Translations under genes and position numbers: made by a program
Assembly (NCBI RefSeq): GCF_000423265.1
Contig: NZ_KE383995.1
Location: forward strand, 10,206 to 42,296
DNA from: Ligilactobacillus saerimneri DSM 16049
Lineage (GTDB): Bacteria > Bacillota > Bacilli > Lactobacillales > Lactobacillaceae
DNA: 32,091 nucleotides
Direction: 5' to 3'
The notes under the pieces: generated by a model
What the model saw: only the letters and a program-made list of their open reading frames with translations
Database searches by the model: none
What the model was told of the DNA's origin: nothing
Shown: positions 10,101-18,599 of the stretch, piece after piece
Position numbering within the stretch: the first letter of the stretch is position 1
Layout of the letters: each line of letters begins with the position of its first letter

Positions 10101-10305
10101 CATTTACAATGCCGAAGGAGTGGCGGTAGCTAAGGTCGGGACGCCAATGGCGACACCAACAAAGGCTGAAACAACACTCAAGCGGACAACCACCTTACCA
10201 CAAACAGGTGAAGATGAATCCTCCTGGTTGAGTGCATTAGGCTTGACTGTTCTGGGAACGGTTAGTGCTTTAGGCGCAACCTTAGGCTTACGGAAGCAAA
10301 ACTAA
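7162..10305 (+). CDS. LPXTG-anchored coiled-coil surface protein with SEC10/PgrA surface-exclusion domain
   Basis: This wall-anchored protein has 1047 residues. A signal peptide ends at about VSA-32. A long Gln/Ala/Asp/Lys-rich coiled coil spans about 45-300. A globular segment at about 305-565 resembles the SEC10/PgrA domain of enterococcal surface-exclusion proteins (landmarks: NGGSLALAREVSKRYD, GHATALTGFRRG). A second coiled coil runs to about 820. A Rib-like segment (GTTVAWNDATKALADM) follows, then the sortase signal LPQTGE at 1012, a hydrophobic helix and a basic tail. The RBS GAGGGGG precedes the ATG. SEC10 proteins act in surface exclusion during conjugation, and relatives in lactobacilli are linked to aggregation or adhesion; no conjugation gene is nearby, so adhesion is the more likely role here. 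The central domain differs in codon use from its flanks. Confidence 0.9.
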   Translation: MVSHNTKKALTIAGAGLATLAGSSVLSSNVSADTVAPDTTNVTNTTADTPQTQHEAALKALDEAKAKDEQATQALNDAKKEADQAQANKDQAQDAVNQQQGQVDQAQKDTNQAQETVNKAQDDVAKAQENAKDATPENIANTEKAIKDQQDKIQQDATAVDQATQAVRDANQNVDQTQQTADQAQTNVNDKQSATDKAQQDLDKANEALADNDVEKAQNDYNQAQANTKQAQQDDANAKQAVTDTQNALEQANQKVNDALNTATEAQKTADNAQADYDAKNQAVNQSQQKVNKDLADIKAVEEAMANQNVINLPDGYVDALKAYEKDQSSQNDEALINLGKKGMDLNEYHASEADKNRKIVYSPNEPLSDDVEIELTQFTAQLLNQIITQFGSPKYVINGGSLALAREVSKRYDADKWNTFDKNDHDRAAINNAAKDLGIYYSVNLKGNAYENLLSGDYFTREPKERTTTMADLKAQIYKAITVMLFQDSDGNQWGHATALTGFRRGIDEQISSPLELGVMIDAMYQTHILSVSEDSHKYDPSDIYSNIQENSKYNQLAQTTYAVPDSNKLAEQKAQLQTQLQADQTDLGNKQQVASEALAVKQQADKDLATANQNLATARTSQQQAQQAASAAKTTADQAAQALTTATNNEQAAKEKLAAVSADEATKQEAVNQAQVALKAAQDELAQAQQDLAAKQTALKDAQNDLATKQTAVKTAQDQEQADRDQLAKLQQQLADYQNAPVLVQAAQDKLAQAQQDLVAKQTALKDAQDALATKQAALKEAQDNFDQAQAKLDTAQANKDQADQELAAAIEAAKTNAEKYGDQVVVNPVSVTEGAKELPELTLANPQALPVARNTMALFARVAQSLTALPYGTTVAWNDATKALADMQKAGQYTEQALVTFPDGTTKVVNFKLTVTAVAKETTPSQPNTSHHQDNIEPLDGITDAQKASFAGYHVLDGRVVDANGKPVAGWTIRQGIIYNAEGVAVAKVGTPMATPTKAETTLKRTTTLPQTGEDESSWLSALGLTVLGTVSALGATLGLRKQN

Positions 10306-10336
10306 TAAAATTGTAAAAACGCAAGCAACTAGCGCA

Positions 10337-10384
10337 AAAACGTGGCTGGGAGAAAGTTCTATTTCTTCGTCAGCTACGTTTTTT
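10337..10384 (+). terminator. Terminator after the LPXTG protein gene
   Basis: AACGTGGCTG (10339-10348) pairs with CAGCTACGTT (10371-10380), with one G-T pair, plus an inner AGAAA/TTTCT pairing. A run of six T ends at 10384. Confidence 0.88.
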
Positions 10385-10452
10385 AATTCGCTAAGGACAC
10401 ATTACAACGGGGAAATGTTTGGCTGCCCTACATGGGGCACTGGACTGCCAGG

Positions 10453-10481
10453 TTGCCAAGGGGAAATTTTTTGCATAGAAT
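10453..10481 (+). promoter_or_regulatory. Promoter of the amino-acid permease gene
   Basis: TTGCCA (10453-10458), a 17-base spacer and TAGAAT (10476-10481) lie 37 bases before the start codon. Just upstream are short inverted pairs (TGCCC/GGGCA, TGG/CCA) of unknown meaning. Confidence 0.7.
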
Positions 10482-10518
10482 AAATGTACCAAATTAAATT
10501 AAAAAGAGAGGTACAACC

Positions 10519-11871
10519 ATGAAGAAAGACTTATCCCGGGAGCTCAGTGGGCGCCATGTCTGGATGATGACAATAGGGGGCGCGATCGGCACCGGTTTGT
10601 TTTTAGGGTCAGGGACAGCAATCCAACAAGCAGGACCGAGTATCATGGGCGGCTACTTGCTGGCAGCTGGGTTTACCTACCTGATGTTGCGGGCATTGGG
10701 GGAATTGATCCTAGCTGATCCGAGCAAGGGGTCCTTTATTGAAGTGGTGCGGACCTATTTGGGGCCACGGTGGGAATTCATCGTGGGGTGGACCTATTGG
10801 CTTTGTTGGGAGAGTTTGGCAATGACCAATCTTACTGCTAGTGGGATCTACATGCACTATTGGTTCCCCCATGTTCCCCAGTGGTTAATTGTCTTGATCT
10901 TCTTGATCGCTTTAGTAGCAATTAACCTGACAAACGTGGGCTTGTTTGCGCGCTTGGAAGCAGGTTTTGCTAGTATCAAGGTGATTGCGATCCTAGCCCT
11001 GATCGCCGTCGGAATTGTCCTGTTAGGGGGACACTTCCAGGTAGGGGGACAAGCGGTAGCATTGCAAAATCTCGGTTTGCACGGGGGCTTTTTCCCGCAT
11101 GGAATGAAGGGGATGTTACTTTGCTTACCGATGGTAATCTTTGCGTATACGGGAATTGAAATGGTGGGGTTAACAGCTGGAGAAACCAAGACCCCTGAAA
11201 AGGACATCCCACAAGCGATCAATTCGATCGGACCGCAGATCAGCTTGTTTTACATTGGCGCCCTGTTTGTCTTGATGTGCATTATTCCCTGGGACCAAGT
11301 AAGTGTGACGGGGTCACCGTTCGTTCAGGTGTTTGGTGCTTTGGGGATCAAAGCAGCCGCTAGTATCATTAACTTTGTGGTGCTGACGGCCGCTTTATCA
11401 TCGTGCAACAGCGCGATCTTCAGTACAAGCCGGATTATCCATTCATTAGCCCAAAACAACCAAGCTCCAGCTTATTTTGGGCAAACTAACCAGCGAAATG
11501 TACCGTTGCGGGCCTTACTCTTGTCGAGTGGGTGCTTGTTGTTGATCGTGGGTTTGAATTTTGTCTTGCCAGCAGCGGTCTTTACCATCATTTCGGGGGT
11601 GGCAACGGTTAGCTTTATCTTTGTCTGGATCATCTTGCTTATTTGCCATATTAAGTATCGGCAGGGACAAGCTGGGTCTGATGTGATGACCATGCCCCTT
11701 TTCCCAGTAACTAACTGGCTGACAATAGCCTTTTTTGGGGCGGTTTTGGTCCTCCTCCTCTTTACTCCAGCGACACGCTTGTCCCTTTTTTGGACCATCG
11801 GCTGGTTCGTTCTCATCGGTGGGGCAAGCTTAGTGTTTGACCACAAGGAGGCGGTGGAACATGCGGATTGA
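10519..11871 (+). CDS. Amino-acid permease (APC superfamily, AAT-like)
   Basis: This cytoplasmic-membrane amino-acid:proton symporter has 450 residues and about twelve hydrophobic segments. The start has the APC/AAT signature: a short Arg-containing cytosolic tail (LSRELSGRHVWMM), then GGAIGTGLFLGSG in the unwound first helix. The segment YTGIEMVGLTAGETKTPEKDIPQAI in the middle is typical of the substrate/proton-coupling helix and loop. The substrate cannot be read from the sequence; relatives carry aromatic, branched, Gly/Ala/Ser, His or GABA substrates. Its last 11 bases overlap the start of the pseudouridine synthase gene, which probably shares its transcript. It has its own promoter at 10453. 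Confidence 0.88.
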   Translation: MKKDLSRELSGRHVWMMTIGGAIGTGLFLGSGTAIQQAGPSIMGGYLLAAGFTYLMLRALGELILADPSKGSFIEVVRTYLGPRWEFIVGWTYWLCWESLAMTNLTASGIYMHYWFPHVPQWLIVLIFLIALVAINLTNVGLFARLEAGFASIKVIAILALIAVGIVLLGGHFQVGGQAVALQNLGLHGGFFPHGMKGMLLCLPMVIFAYTGIEMVGLTAGETKTPEKDIPQAINSIGPQISLFYIGALFVLMCIIPWDQVSVTGSPFVQVFGALGIKAAASIINFVVLTAALSSCNSAIFSTSRIIHSLAQNNQAPAYFGQTNQRNVPLRALLLSSGCLLLIVGLNFVLPAAVFTIISGVATVSFIFVWIILLICHIKYRQGQAGSDVMTMPLFPVTNWLTIAFFGAVLVLLLFTPATRLSLFWTIGWFVLIGGASLVFDHKEAVEHAD

Positions 11872-12586
11872 TAAGTTTCTTGTTCAGGCCCAGGTGGCGA
11901 CCCGGTCCCAAGCGCATAAGCTGATCAAGCAAAAGCAAGTCTTGGTCAATGACCAGGTAGTTAAGGCCTTTAAACAACAAATAGACGAAAATAACGACGT
12001 CGTTCAAGTGGCCGGAAAGGTCATTCACTACCAAAAGTATTACTATTACCTGCTCAATAAACCCCAAGGCGTGATAACCGCGACTAAAGATGTCCAACAC
12101 CGAACGGTAGTCGACTTGTTAGCCAAGGATGACTATCGGGCGGACATCGTGCCGGTAGGTCGGTTGGACAAAGATACCACAGGGTTATTGTTGCTGACCA
12201 ACGATGGACAGCTCAACCATAACCTGATGAGTCCTGCCAACCATGTGGCAAAAGAATACGAGGCGGTAGTTGCCGGTCCGGTTGACCAGACAACTAGCGA
12301 TCAGTTTGCCCAGGGGCTAATTCTTCGGGATGGGTTAAAAACGCAACCTGCCCACCTGACGATCATCCAGGCTGATCCTAAGCAACAAGCTAGTCTTGTG
12401 CGGGTGGTTATCAAGGAAGGAAAGTACCACCAGGTAAAACGAATGTTTGCGGCCACTGGGGGCCGGGTGGTTGAACTCAAGCGGGTACGTTTGGGCAGTT
12501 TACAGTTAGATGAAACAGCTTTACCCCAGGGGCAATACCGGGCGTTAACACCAGCTGAACTGGCCCAATTAAAGCAAAATAATTAA
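11861..12586 (+). CDS. 16S rRNA pseudouridine synthase, RsuA family
   Basis: This RNA-modifying enzyme of 241 residues has an N-terminal S4 RNA-binding domain (MRIDKFLVQAQVATRSQAHKLI) and an RsuA/RluB/E/F catalytic domain with GRLDKDTTGLLLLTND, in which the Asp of GRLD is catalytic. RsuA converts U516 of 16S rRNA to pseudouridine; a paralogous role on 23S rRNA is not excluded. The frame opens 24 bases upstream, but the start ATG 11861 is chosen because AAGGAGG lies at 11845-11851 and the S4 domain begins there. It overlaps the permease end (ATGCGGATTGA), implying co-transcription and coupled translation. A terminator follows at 12591-12635. Confidence 0.92.
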   Translation: MRIDKFLVQAQVATRSQAHKLIKQKQVLVNDQVVKAFKQQIDENNDVVQVAGKVIHYQKYYYYLLNKPQGVITATKDVQHRTVVDLLAKDDYRADIVPVGRLDKDTTGLLLLTNDGQLNHNLMSPANHVAKEYEAVVAGPVDQTTSDQFAQGLILRDGLKTQPAHLTIIQADPKQQASLVRVVIKEGKYHQVKRMFAATGGRVVELKRVRLGSLQLDETALPQGQYRALTPAELAQLKQNN

Positions 12587-12590
12587 TTAA

Positions 12591-12635
12591 AACCAGGTTT
12601 GAATCCGCATTGTTAGAGGGCTTGAACCTGGTTTT
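12591..12635. terminator. Bidirectional terminator between convergent rsuA-like gene and nnrD
   Basis: AACCAGGTT (12591-12599) pairs with AACCTGGTT (12625-12633). TTTT follows on the + strand, and the upstream TTAATTAAAA gives a U-rich tail on the - strand. It serves both convergent genes. Confidence 0.85.
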
Positions 12636-12640
12636 GTGTG

Positions 12641-13486
12641 TTATGGGGTTTGTAATTGGTGGATAAAGGTCGGCAAGTGGTCAATCAAGACACTGGGGAC
12701 CACCACATGCCGGGTTAATGCCAGCTGGTCGGCTAAGGCACTATGGGTGTAGACTGCGGCGTTGACTACGGCTGTTAATGGGGCTGGGCTAAATTGACCG
12801 AGAAAAGCAGCGATGATGCCAGTCAGAGTATCGCCCATCCCGCCGGTCGCCATTGCGGGTCCACCCACCGTCAATTGACAGGTAGTCCCATCGGTATGGT
12901 AGATCGTTGTGTGGTACTTCTTCAAAACAACCGTTGCCTGGAACCTTTGCTGTGCTTGGCGGTTGGAAACATCATCTTGTTCAGTGACAGTTAACCCCGT
13001 CAATCGTTGCCACTCGCCAGGATGGGGCGTAAAGATTACATGCTGTGCAGGGAGGAGGGCTTGGAGTTTAGGATCTTGGGCCAATAGTGTTAGGGCTGAC
13101 CCGTCAACGATCAAATAGTGGGCGGGATCAAAGTTGGTTAGGACGATTTGCAGGATCTCATGCGAACGACTACTAGTGCCTAAGCCAGGACCAACGATCG
13201 TGATCGTTGCTTGGGCGACAGCTGCCGAAAGGGCAACTTTGTCAAAATAATTGATGTACATTGCTTCTGGCACAATAGCATGGAGGGCGGGGAGGTTGTC
13301 CTTGCTGGTCGCAACCGTCACCAGACCAGCACCAGAATAAACAGCGGCCTTGGCTGCCATAGTGATCGCACCGCCAAAGTTTTCATTGCCACCGACGGCT
13401 AAGATCCGACCAAAGCTCCCCTTGTAACTATCAGTTAGGCGGGGGGTGAGCACTGCTTGGACTTGTTGCTGAGTTATTTTTTCCAT
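12641..13486 (-). CDS. nnrD: ADP-dependent NAD(P)H-hydrate dehydratase
   Basis: This metabolite-repair enzyme dehydrates the damaged (S)-NADHX or NADPHX back to NAD(P)H using ADP. The 281 residues correspond to the YjeF C-terminal domain alone (ribokinase-like fold), as is usual in Firmicutes; the epimerase domain is absent. Visible motifs are GRILAVGGNENFGGAITMAA near the N-terminus, GPGLG, TPHPGEWQRLTG, and the nucleotide-binding GGMGDTLTGIIAAFLGQ near the C-terminus, with its catalytic Asp. The ATG at 13486 follows AGAAGGTG on the - strand. It lies downstream of ldhD in the same direction but is separated from it by a terminator and a second long hairpin. Confidence 0.93.
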   Translation of the reverse strand: MEKITQQQVQAVLTPRLTDSYKGSFGRILAVGGNENFGGAITMAAKAAVYSGAGLVTVATSKDNLPALHAIVPEAMYINYFDKVALSAAVAQATITIVGPGLGTSSRSHEILQIVLTNFDPAHYLIVDGSALTLLAQDPKLQALLPAQHVIFTPHPGEWQRLTGLTVTEQDDVSNRQAQQRFQATVVLKKYHTTIYHTDGTTCQLTVGGPAMATGGMGDTLTGIIAAFLGQFSPAPLTAVVNAAVYTHSALADQLALTRHVVVPSVLIDHLPTFIHQLQTP

Positions 13487-13546
13487 AGATTCACCTTCTA
13501 AATTATTTGCAGTTTATTATAACCAAGATTCAGGTTGGTTGCTAAA

Positions 13547-13615
13547 AACTAACTGGAAATAACCCTTGTAGCAAGGCGGTTAGCTCCTGACTTAGGGTTA
13601 TTTTTCCAGTTGGTT
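13547..13615 (-). terminator. Long inverted repeat between ldhD and nnrD, terminator-like on the - strand
   Basis: Arms 13547-13566 and 13594-13615 pair over 20 base pairs with two unpaired bases; the loop is 27 bases. Read on the - strand it ends CCAGTTAGTTTTTAGC, giving a short U-run. It may be a second terminator for ldhD or a 5' regulatory hairpin of nnrD. Confidence 0.5.
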
Positions 13616-13631
13616 GGAAAATATCAGGAAA

Positions 13632-13660
13632 CAAAAAAGAGGTTGGCTTAGCCAACCTCT
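13632..13660 (-). terminator. Terminator of ldhD
   Basis: AGAGGTTGGC (13638-13647) pairs perfectly with GCCAACCTCT (13651-13660) around TTA, with six U on the - strand, 24 bases after the ldhD stop. Confidence 0.95.
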
Positions 13661-13683
13661 AAATTATCCGTTTAGGAAATTAA

Positions 13684-14715
<1,032 letters not shown>

Positions 14716-14723
14716 TCAGTATT

Positions 14724-14751
14724 ATTATAGCTACTTATGCGGTTTTTTCAA
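14724..14751 (-). promoter_or_regulatory. ldhD promoter
   Basis: On the - strand, TTGAAA (14746-14751), a 16-base spacer and TATAAT (14724-14729). The -35 overlaps the left arm of the inverted repeat at 14738-14794. Confidence 0.8.
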
Positions 14752-14794
14752 AATAAAAATGTAAAAATAAGTAATTTTTTGTAAAAAAACCGCA
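14738..14794. repeat. Inverted repeat in the ldhD-pepV divergent promoter region
   Basis: TGCGGTTTTTT (14738-14748) has its exact reverse complement AAAAAACCGCA at 14784-14794, with centres 46 bases apart. The left arm overlaps the ldhD -35. This could be a paired operator; the regulator is unknown. Confidence 0.5.
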
Positions 14795-14837
14795 AAAAGC
14801 GTGAAAATTGACCAAAGATGAGAATTAACAGAATCCA

Positions 14838-14846
14838 TGATAAAAT
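14838..14846 (+). promoter_or_regulatory. Extended -10 promoter of pepV
   Basis: TGATAAAAT has the TGn extension before TAAAAT and lies 30 bases before the pepV start. No good -35 is seen, which is normal for extended -10 promoters. Confidence 0.6.
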
Positions 14847-14875
14847 AATATTAACTACAAAATAGAGGTGATCCT

Positions 14876-16276
14876 ATGACAATTGATTGGCAACAAGAAG
14901 TTGAAAAACGCAAAGACGATATCATTGCCGACTTGGAACGGATGCTCCGGGTAAAGAGTGTTCGTGATGAAAGTCAGGCCACAGCGGATGCTCCCCTTGG
15001 CCCTGGTCCCAAGGCAGCCCTGGATGAATTTCTCAAGATCGCTGAACGTGACGGCTTCGAAACAATGGAACTAGACGGCATGGCTGGTCACATCCAATAC
15101 GGTGAAGGTGATACAGACCTGGGGATTCTAGCCCACGTCGACGTAATGCCAGCTGGTAACGGTTGGGATACTGACCCATTTGAACCAGTGATCAAAGACG
15201 GCAACTTGTATGCCCGTGGTGCTTCTGATGACAAGGGGCCAAGTATGGCTGCCTACTACGGGATGAAGATTGTTAAAGAATTGGGCCTTCCTGTGAACAA
15301 GAAAATCCGGTTCATCTTGGGGACTGACGAAGAAAGTTCCTGGCGCGGGATGAAGCATTACTTTGCTTCTATGCCACAACCAGACCTGGGCTTTTCACCC
15401 GATGCCTTTTTCCCAATCATTAACGGGGAAAAGGGGAATGTCAGCTTCTTCTTACACTTTGCGGGAAGTAACGAAGGCGCATGGCAACTGCGGTCCTTTG
15501 AAGGGGGCTTACGGGAAAACATGGTGCCACGGGATGCTCAAGCAGAGATCACAACACCAGATGCTGACCAAGTCAAGCAGGCTTTTGCAGACTTTGTCGC
15601 TGCTAACCCCATCGAAGGGACAGTTACGGAAAATGGCGATAGCTTGACATTGGCAGTAGTCGGTAAGGCTGCTCACGGTCAAGAACCACGGAACGGGGAA
15701 AATGCGGCTACTTACTTAGCATTGTTCCTCTCCCAGTTTGACTTTGGGGGCGATGCTGCTAACTACCTCAACTTTACTGCCAAGTATATCCATGACGATT
15801 CACGGATGGAACACCTCGGCATGGCATTCACTGACGAAGTGATGGGCGACTTAACGATGAACGCTGGGGTCTTCACTTTCACTGCCGAAAAGGGTGGGAC
15901 AATCACTCTGAACTTCCGTTATCCAAAGGGAATGGATGAATCTGACTTGCAAGCTGGTTTGGCTAAGGCAACGGCTGATATGGGCGTAAAACTAGAAGCA
16001 GGCGAAGGGATGGTACCACACTACGTGGACCCAAGTGATCCAATCGTCCAAAAACTGTTGGCTGTTTATAACCGCCAAACTGGTTCCAACGCTGAAGGTA
16101 TGGTAGTCGGTGGTGGGACATATGGCCGCCTCTTAGAACGTGGGGTTGCCTTTGGGGCTATGTTCCCAGATACGCCAGATACGATGCACCAAGCTAACGA
16201 ATATATCCGGCTCAAGGACTTGTTTGCGGCGACTGCAATCTACGCTGAAGCTATCTACGAATTAGTTAATAGTTAA
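14876..16276 (+). CDS. pepV: Dipeptidase PepV (M20 metallopeptidase)
   Basis: This cytoplasmic di-zinc dipeptidase hydrolyses a wide range of dipeptides taken up during growth on protein. The 466 residues match PepV of lactobacilli. Zinc-binding and catalytic residues are visible in order: His in LAHVDVMPAG, Asp in GASDDKGPSM, the Glu-Glu pair in GTDEESSWRGM, Asp in GFSPDAFFP and the C-terminal His in DTMHQANEYI. A lid domain lies between. The start ATG has AGAGGTG upstream. It is monocistronic between an extended -10 promoter and a strong terminator, and divergent from ldhD. Confidence 0.96.
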   Translation: MTIDWQQEVEKRKDDIIADLERMLRVKSVRDESQATADAPLGPGPKAALDEFLKIAERDGFETMELDGMAGHIQYGEGDTDLGILAHVDVMPAGNGWDTDPFEPVIKDGNLYARGASDDKGPSMAAYYGMKIVKELGLPVNKKIRFILGTDEESSWRGMKHYFASMPQPDLGFSPDAFFPIINGEKGNVSFFLHFAGSNEGAWQLRSFEGGLRENMVPRDAQAEITTPDADQVKQAFADFVAANPIEGTVTENGDSLTLAVVGKAAHGQEPRNGENAATYLALFLSQFDFGGDAANYLNFTAKYIHDDSRMEHLGMAFTDEVMGDLTMNAGVFTFTAEKGGTITLNFRYPKGMDESDLQAGLAKATADMGVKLEAGEGMVPHYVDPSDPIVQKLLAVYNRQTGSNAEGMVVGGGTYGRLLERGVAFGAMFPDTPDTMHQANEYIRLKDLFAATAIYAEAIYELVNS

Positions 16277-16300
16277 ATAGATAAACGTATAAAGACCTAA

Positions 16301-16332
16301 AAGAGGTTGCCAATTACGGCAACCTCTTTTTT
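16301..16332 (+). terminator. Terminator of pepV
   Basis: AAGAGGTTGCC (16301-16311) pairs with GGCAACCTCTT (16318-16328) around AATTAC, followed by a run of T. On the - strand only four U follow, so it may weakly serve the convergent permease too. Confidence 0.93.
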
Positions 16333-16368
16333 AGATTCTTTAATTTAATTCAATGAAAATAGATAATC

Positions 16369-17742
16369 TCACGCTTGGGACAAATGGTCGCGCCGAGCAA
16401 ACCAGGCGAAGGCCAAAGGCAAAAGGATAAAGCCAACGATCATCCCGCCGATAGCATACCAATTGATGGCCCCGTTGAGGGTAAACTCGCCCACCCAATC
16501 ATACTTGATTAACAAGAGAATGGTAACGACCATCCCTAAGGCTGGGATCACAACATCCGTCCACCAATTACGGGGAGCTGGGAGGAGTGGTTCTTGGGCC
16601 TTGTCATAGTAAAACATGATAACGGCAAGCGGAATCACTGCAAATTCAAAGAACCGCACCATGGCACTAAGGAGGATAATGGCAGGAACACTATAATTAA
16701 ACGCCATCGGGATGATCAGGGCTAAGATGACCGTGATCAGGTAGACCCGAGCAGGGAAGTCACGGTGGTTCCGGTGGGCCAGCCACCGGGGAACCTGACC
16801 TTCAGTAGCCATGGCTTCAAGAATCCGCGGGGTGTTGAAGGACGCTGCAATGTTGATCCCAAACATGGAGATCAATGCCCCAGTCAAGATGAGGTTACGC
16901 AGCCATGGATTGGTAAAGATCGCCGCTAAGGCTACCACTTGCTTGGTAGTAACGATAGCCTGGGGGTTAACCATAATCGCAACGGTAATTGTTCCAATAT
17001 AAACGAGCGCAATCAAGATGATTGCTAAAGGAATTGCCCGCGGAAGGTTCTTTTCTGGGGCTTCCATATCAGCAGAACCCGAAGCCACGCTTTCGAACCC
17101 AGTAAAAGCATAAAAGGCGGTTGCGACTGCCATGACGAAGGTTGACGTGGTAACTGGTGGAATCAAGGCATGGTTGTGCCCATCAGTTAGGTGTGCGAGC
17201 GTGGCAGCGTTACTGTGGCCCGTTTTGATTACTAAGACCGTTCCAGCGATGATTAACAGTGCTAGGGCCGCCACTTTACCGATAGTTGCAAGGTTATTGA
17301 TAAAAGCAAACAGGGGCTCACCACCGAAATTAATCAAGGTAATAATCGCCATCAGGATGACGAAGCAGGCAGTAACGAGCCAGAAGTTGTTGGTATCGCC
17401 CCCGAAGATCGAGAGGGTTGATTTGATAACACTAACTGCCATCACTCCCCAGGCCACAGCGGCGGAGAAATAACGGACTGTCCCCATGTAAAATCCAAAC
17501 CGCGGCCCGAAAGCAGCTTTGGCATAAGCATATGCCGAGCCGCTTTTAGTGACATACTTTGCAGCGACGGCGAAAGTTACGGCTAAACATGCTGCTAACA
17601 AAGCCGCTGCGATGTAGGCGAGGGGGCCAAGCTTCCCCACCATGGTAATGACTACTCCCGGAGTGAGAAAGATCCCCGAGCCAACGATCGAATTGATCGC
17701 TAAAAGGACAATTGACCAGAAACCGAGTTTTTTACTTGTCAT
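16369..17742 (-). CDS. APC-family amino-acid permease, second gene of an operon
   Basis: This integral membrane transporter has 457 residues and about twelve hydrophobic segments. The first helix has the APC signature LLAINSIVGSGIFLTPG. FYAFTGFESVASGSADMEAPEKNLPRAI is the conserved mid-protein segment of amino-acid permeases. A pause in the helices before LSQA at the C-terminus leaves a short cytosolic tail. Its ATG overlaps the stop of the upstream amidotransferase gene (ATGA at 17739-17742), with GGAGGAG upstream, so the pair is translationally coupled. The context suggests that it imports (or exchanges) the substrate or product of that hydrolase, for example glutamate, GABA or a gamma-glutamyl amide; the substrate is not readable from the sequence. 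Confidence 0.88.
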   Translation of the reverse strand: MTSKKLGFWSIVLLAINSIVGSGIFLTPGVVITMVGKLGPLAYIAAALLAACLAVTFAVAAKYVTKSGSAYAYAKAAFGPRFGFYMGTVRYFSAAVAWGVMAVSVIKSTLSIFGGDTNNFWLVTACFVILMAIITLINFGGEPLFAFINNLATIGKVAALALLIIAGTVLVIKTGHSNAATLAHLTDGHNHALIPPVTTSTFVMAVATAFYAFTGFESVASGSADMEAPEKNLPRAIPLAIILIALVYIGTITVAIMVNPQAIVTTKQVVALAAIFTNPWLRNLILTGALISMFGINIAASFNTPRILEAMATEGQVPRWLAHRNHRDFPARVYLITVILALIIPMAFNYSVPAIILLSAMVRFFEFAVIPLAVIMFYYDKAQEPLLPAPRNWWTDVVIPALGMVVTILLLIKYDWVGEFTLNGAINWYAIGGMIVGFILLPLAFAWFARRDHLSQA

Positions 17743-18467
17743 GCTAACTCCTCCTTACTAGCTTGGATGACGAAAGCTCGGAATAATTTGTTCATTTCAG
17801 GAACAAAGTTATGGAGCATTTCAGGATGCCATTGGACGGCCAAGACCTGGTTGTGGGGATCTTCGAGGCCTTCGATGACCCCGTCTTTGGCCCGGGCAGT
17901 GACGGTTAACCCCAGGCCGACTTCCTTAACGGCTTGGTGGTGGAAAGAATTGATCCGAATGCTTTCTTGACCAAAGATTGTCCGCAACTGGGAACCAGCA
18001 GCTAGGTTGGCAGTTTGGGAAGTTTGCCCCGGGTGTCCTTTTTGGGCATGTTGGTATGGGTTACCAGGGATAGCACTGAGGTCCTGGTAGAGGGAACCGC
18101 CCCGAGCGACATTGATTAGCTGGAGGCCACGACAAATCCCCAAGACAGGCTTGCGGAGGTGGGAAGCAGCCCGTAAGAGGCTGATTTCAAAAGCGTCGCG
18201 GGTAGCCCAGCTTTCGCCGATTTGTTGGCTGGGTTCTTCCCCGTAATAACTCGGGTCGACATCTTGACCCCCGGAGATAACGAGTCCGTCAAGATGGCGC
18301 ATGATTGCTGGAGCCGAATTCAAATCATAGTTGATGGGGATAATAAAAGGGACGCCACCGTTTTGTTTAATCGCAGTGACGTAGTCTTCATTGACGTAGC
18401 TACGGTGGTAGCCGGGGAAGGGGCCAGCGTCGTTGAGGATCCCGCCGGTAATTCCAATAACTGGCAA
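17739..18467 (-). CDS. Class I glutamine-amidotransferase-like hydrolase (peptidase C26, PuuD-like)
   Basis: This is a probable gamma-glutamyl amide hydrolase of 242 residues. The fold signatures are GGQDVDP, the nucleophile elbow GICRGLQLINV with the catalytic Cys, and the VQWHPE His-Glu pair near the C-terminus. PuuD relatives cleave gamma-glutamyl-GABA; the gene could equally act on another gamma-glutamyl compound. The frame is open to an ATG at 18500, but that codon lies inside a GC-rich hairpin with no Shine-Dalgarno sequence. I choose the TTG at 18467, because AAAGGAG (18476-18482) lies 8 bases upstream and the protein then starts right at the first beta strand (LPVIGITGG). It is coupled to the permease gene downstream. 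Confidence 0.87.
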   Translation of the reverse strand: MPVIGITGGILNDAGPFPGYHRSYVNEDYVTAIKQNGGVPFIIPINYDLNSAPAIMRHLDGLVISGGQDVDPSYYGEEPSQQIGESWATRDAFEISLLRAASHLRKPVLGICRGLQLINVARGGSLYQDLSAIPGNPYQHAQKGHPGQTSQTANLAAGSQLRTIFGQESIRINSFHHQAVKEVGLGLTVTARAKDGVIEGLEDPHNQVLAVQWHPEMLHNFVPEMNKLFRAFVIQASKEELA

Positions 18468-18482
18468 ATCAATCACTCCTTT

Positions 18483-18517
18483 AAAAAGTAAAGGCGCCAT
18501 TCATAAGAAGTGGCGCC
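18483..18517 (-). terminator. Leader hairpin/attenuator in front of the amidotransferase-permease operon
   Basis: GGCGCCA (18493-18499) pairs perfectly with TGGCGCC (18511-18517), and on the - strand it is followed by TTTACTTTTT, then directly by the AAAGGAG ribosome binding site. No gene lies upstream on this strand in the window, so the hairpin looks like an attenuator in the 5' leader rather than the end of another transcript. Confidence 0.65.
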
Positions 18518-18570
18518 AGGAAAATTGCCCGTAAGCAAAAGTCACTTATTTTATAAAAGTTAATGGGTTT

Positions 18571-18599
18571 AGGATACTCCGGAAAACGGGGACCGTCAA
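18571..18599 (-). promoter_or_regulatory. Promoter of the amidotransferase-permease operon
   Basis: On the - strand, TTGACG (18594-18599), a 17-base spacer and TATCCT (18571-18576). This gives a leader of about 100 bases that includes the attenuator-like hairpin. Confidence 0.6.
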
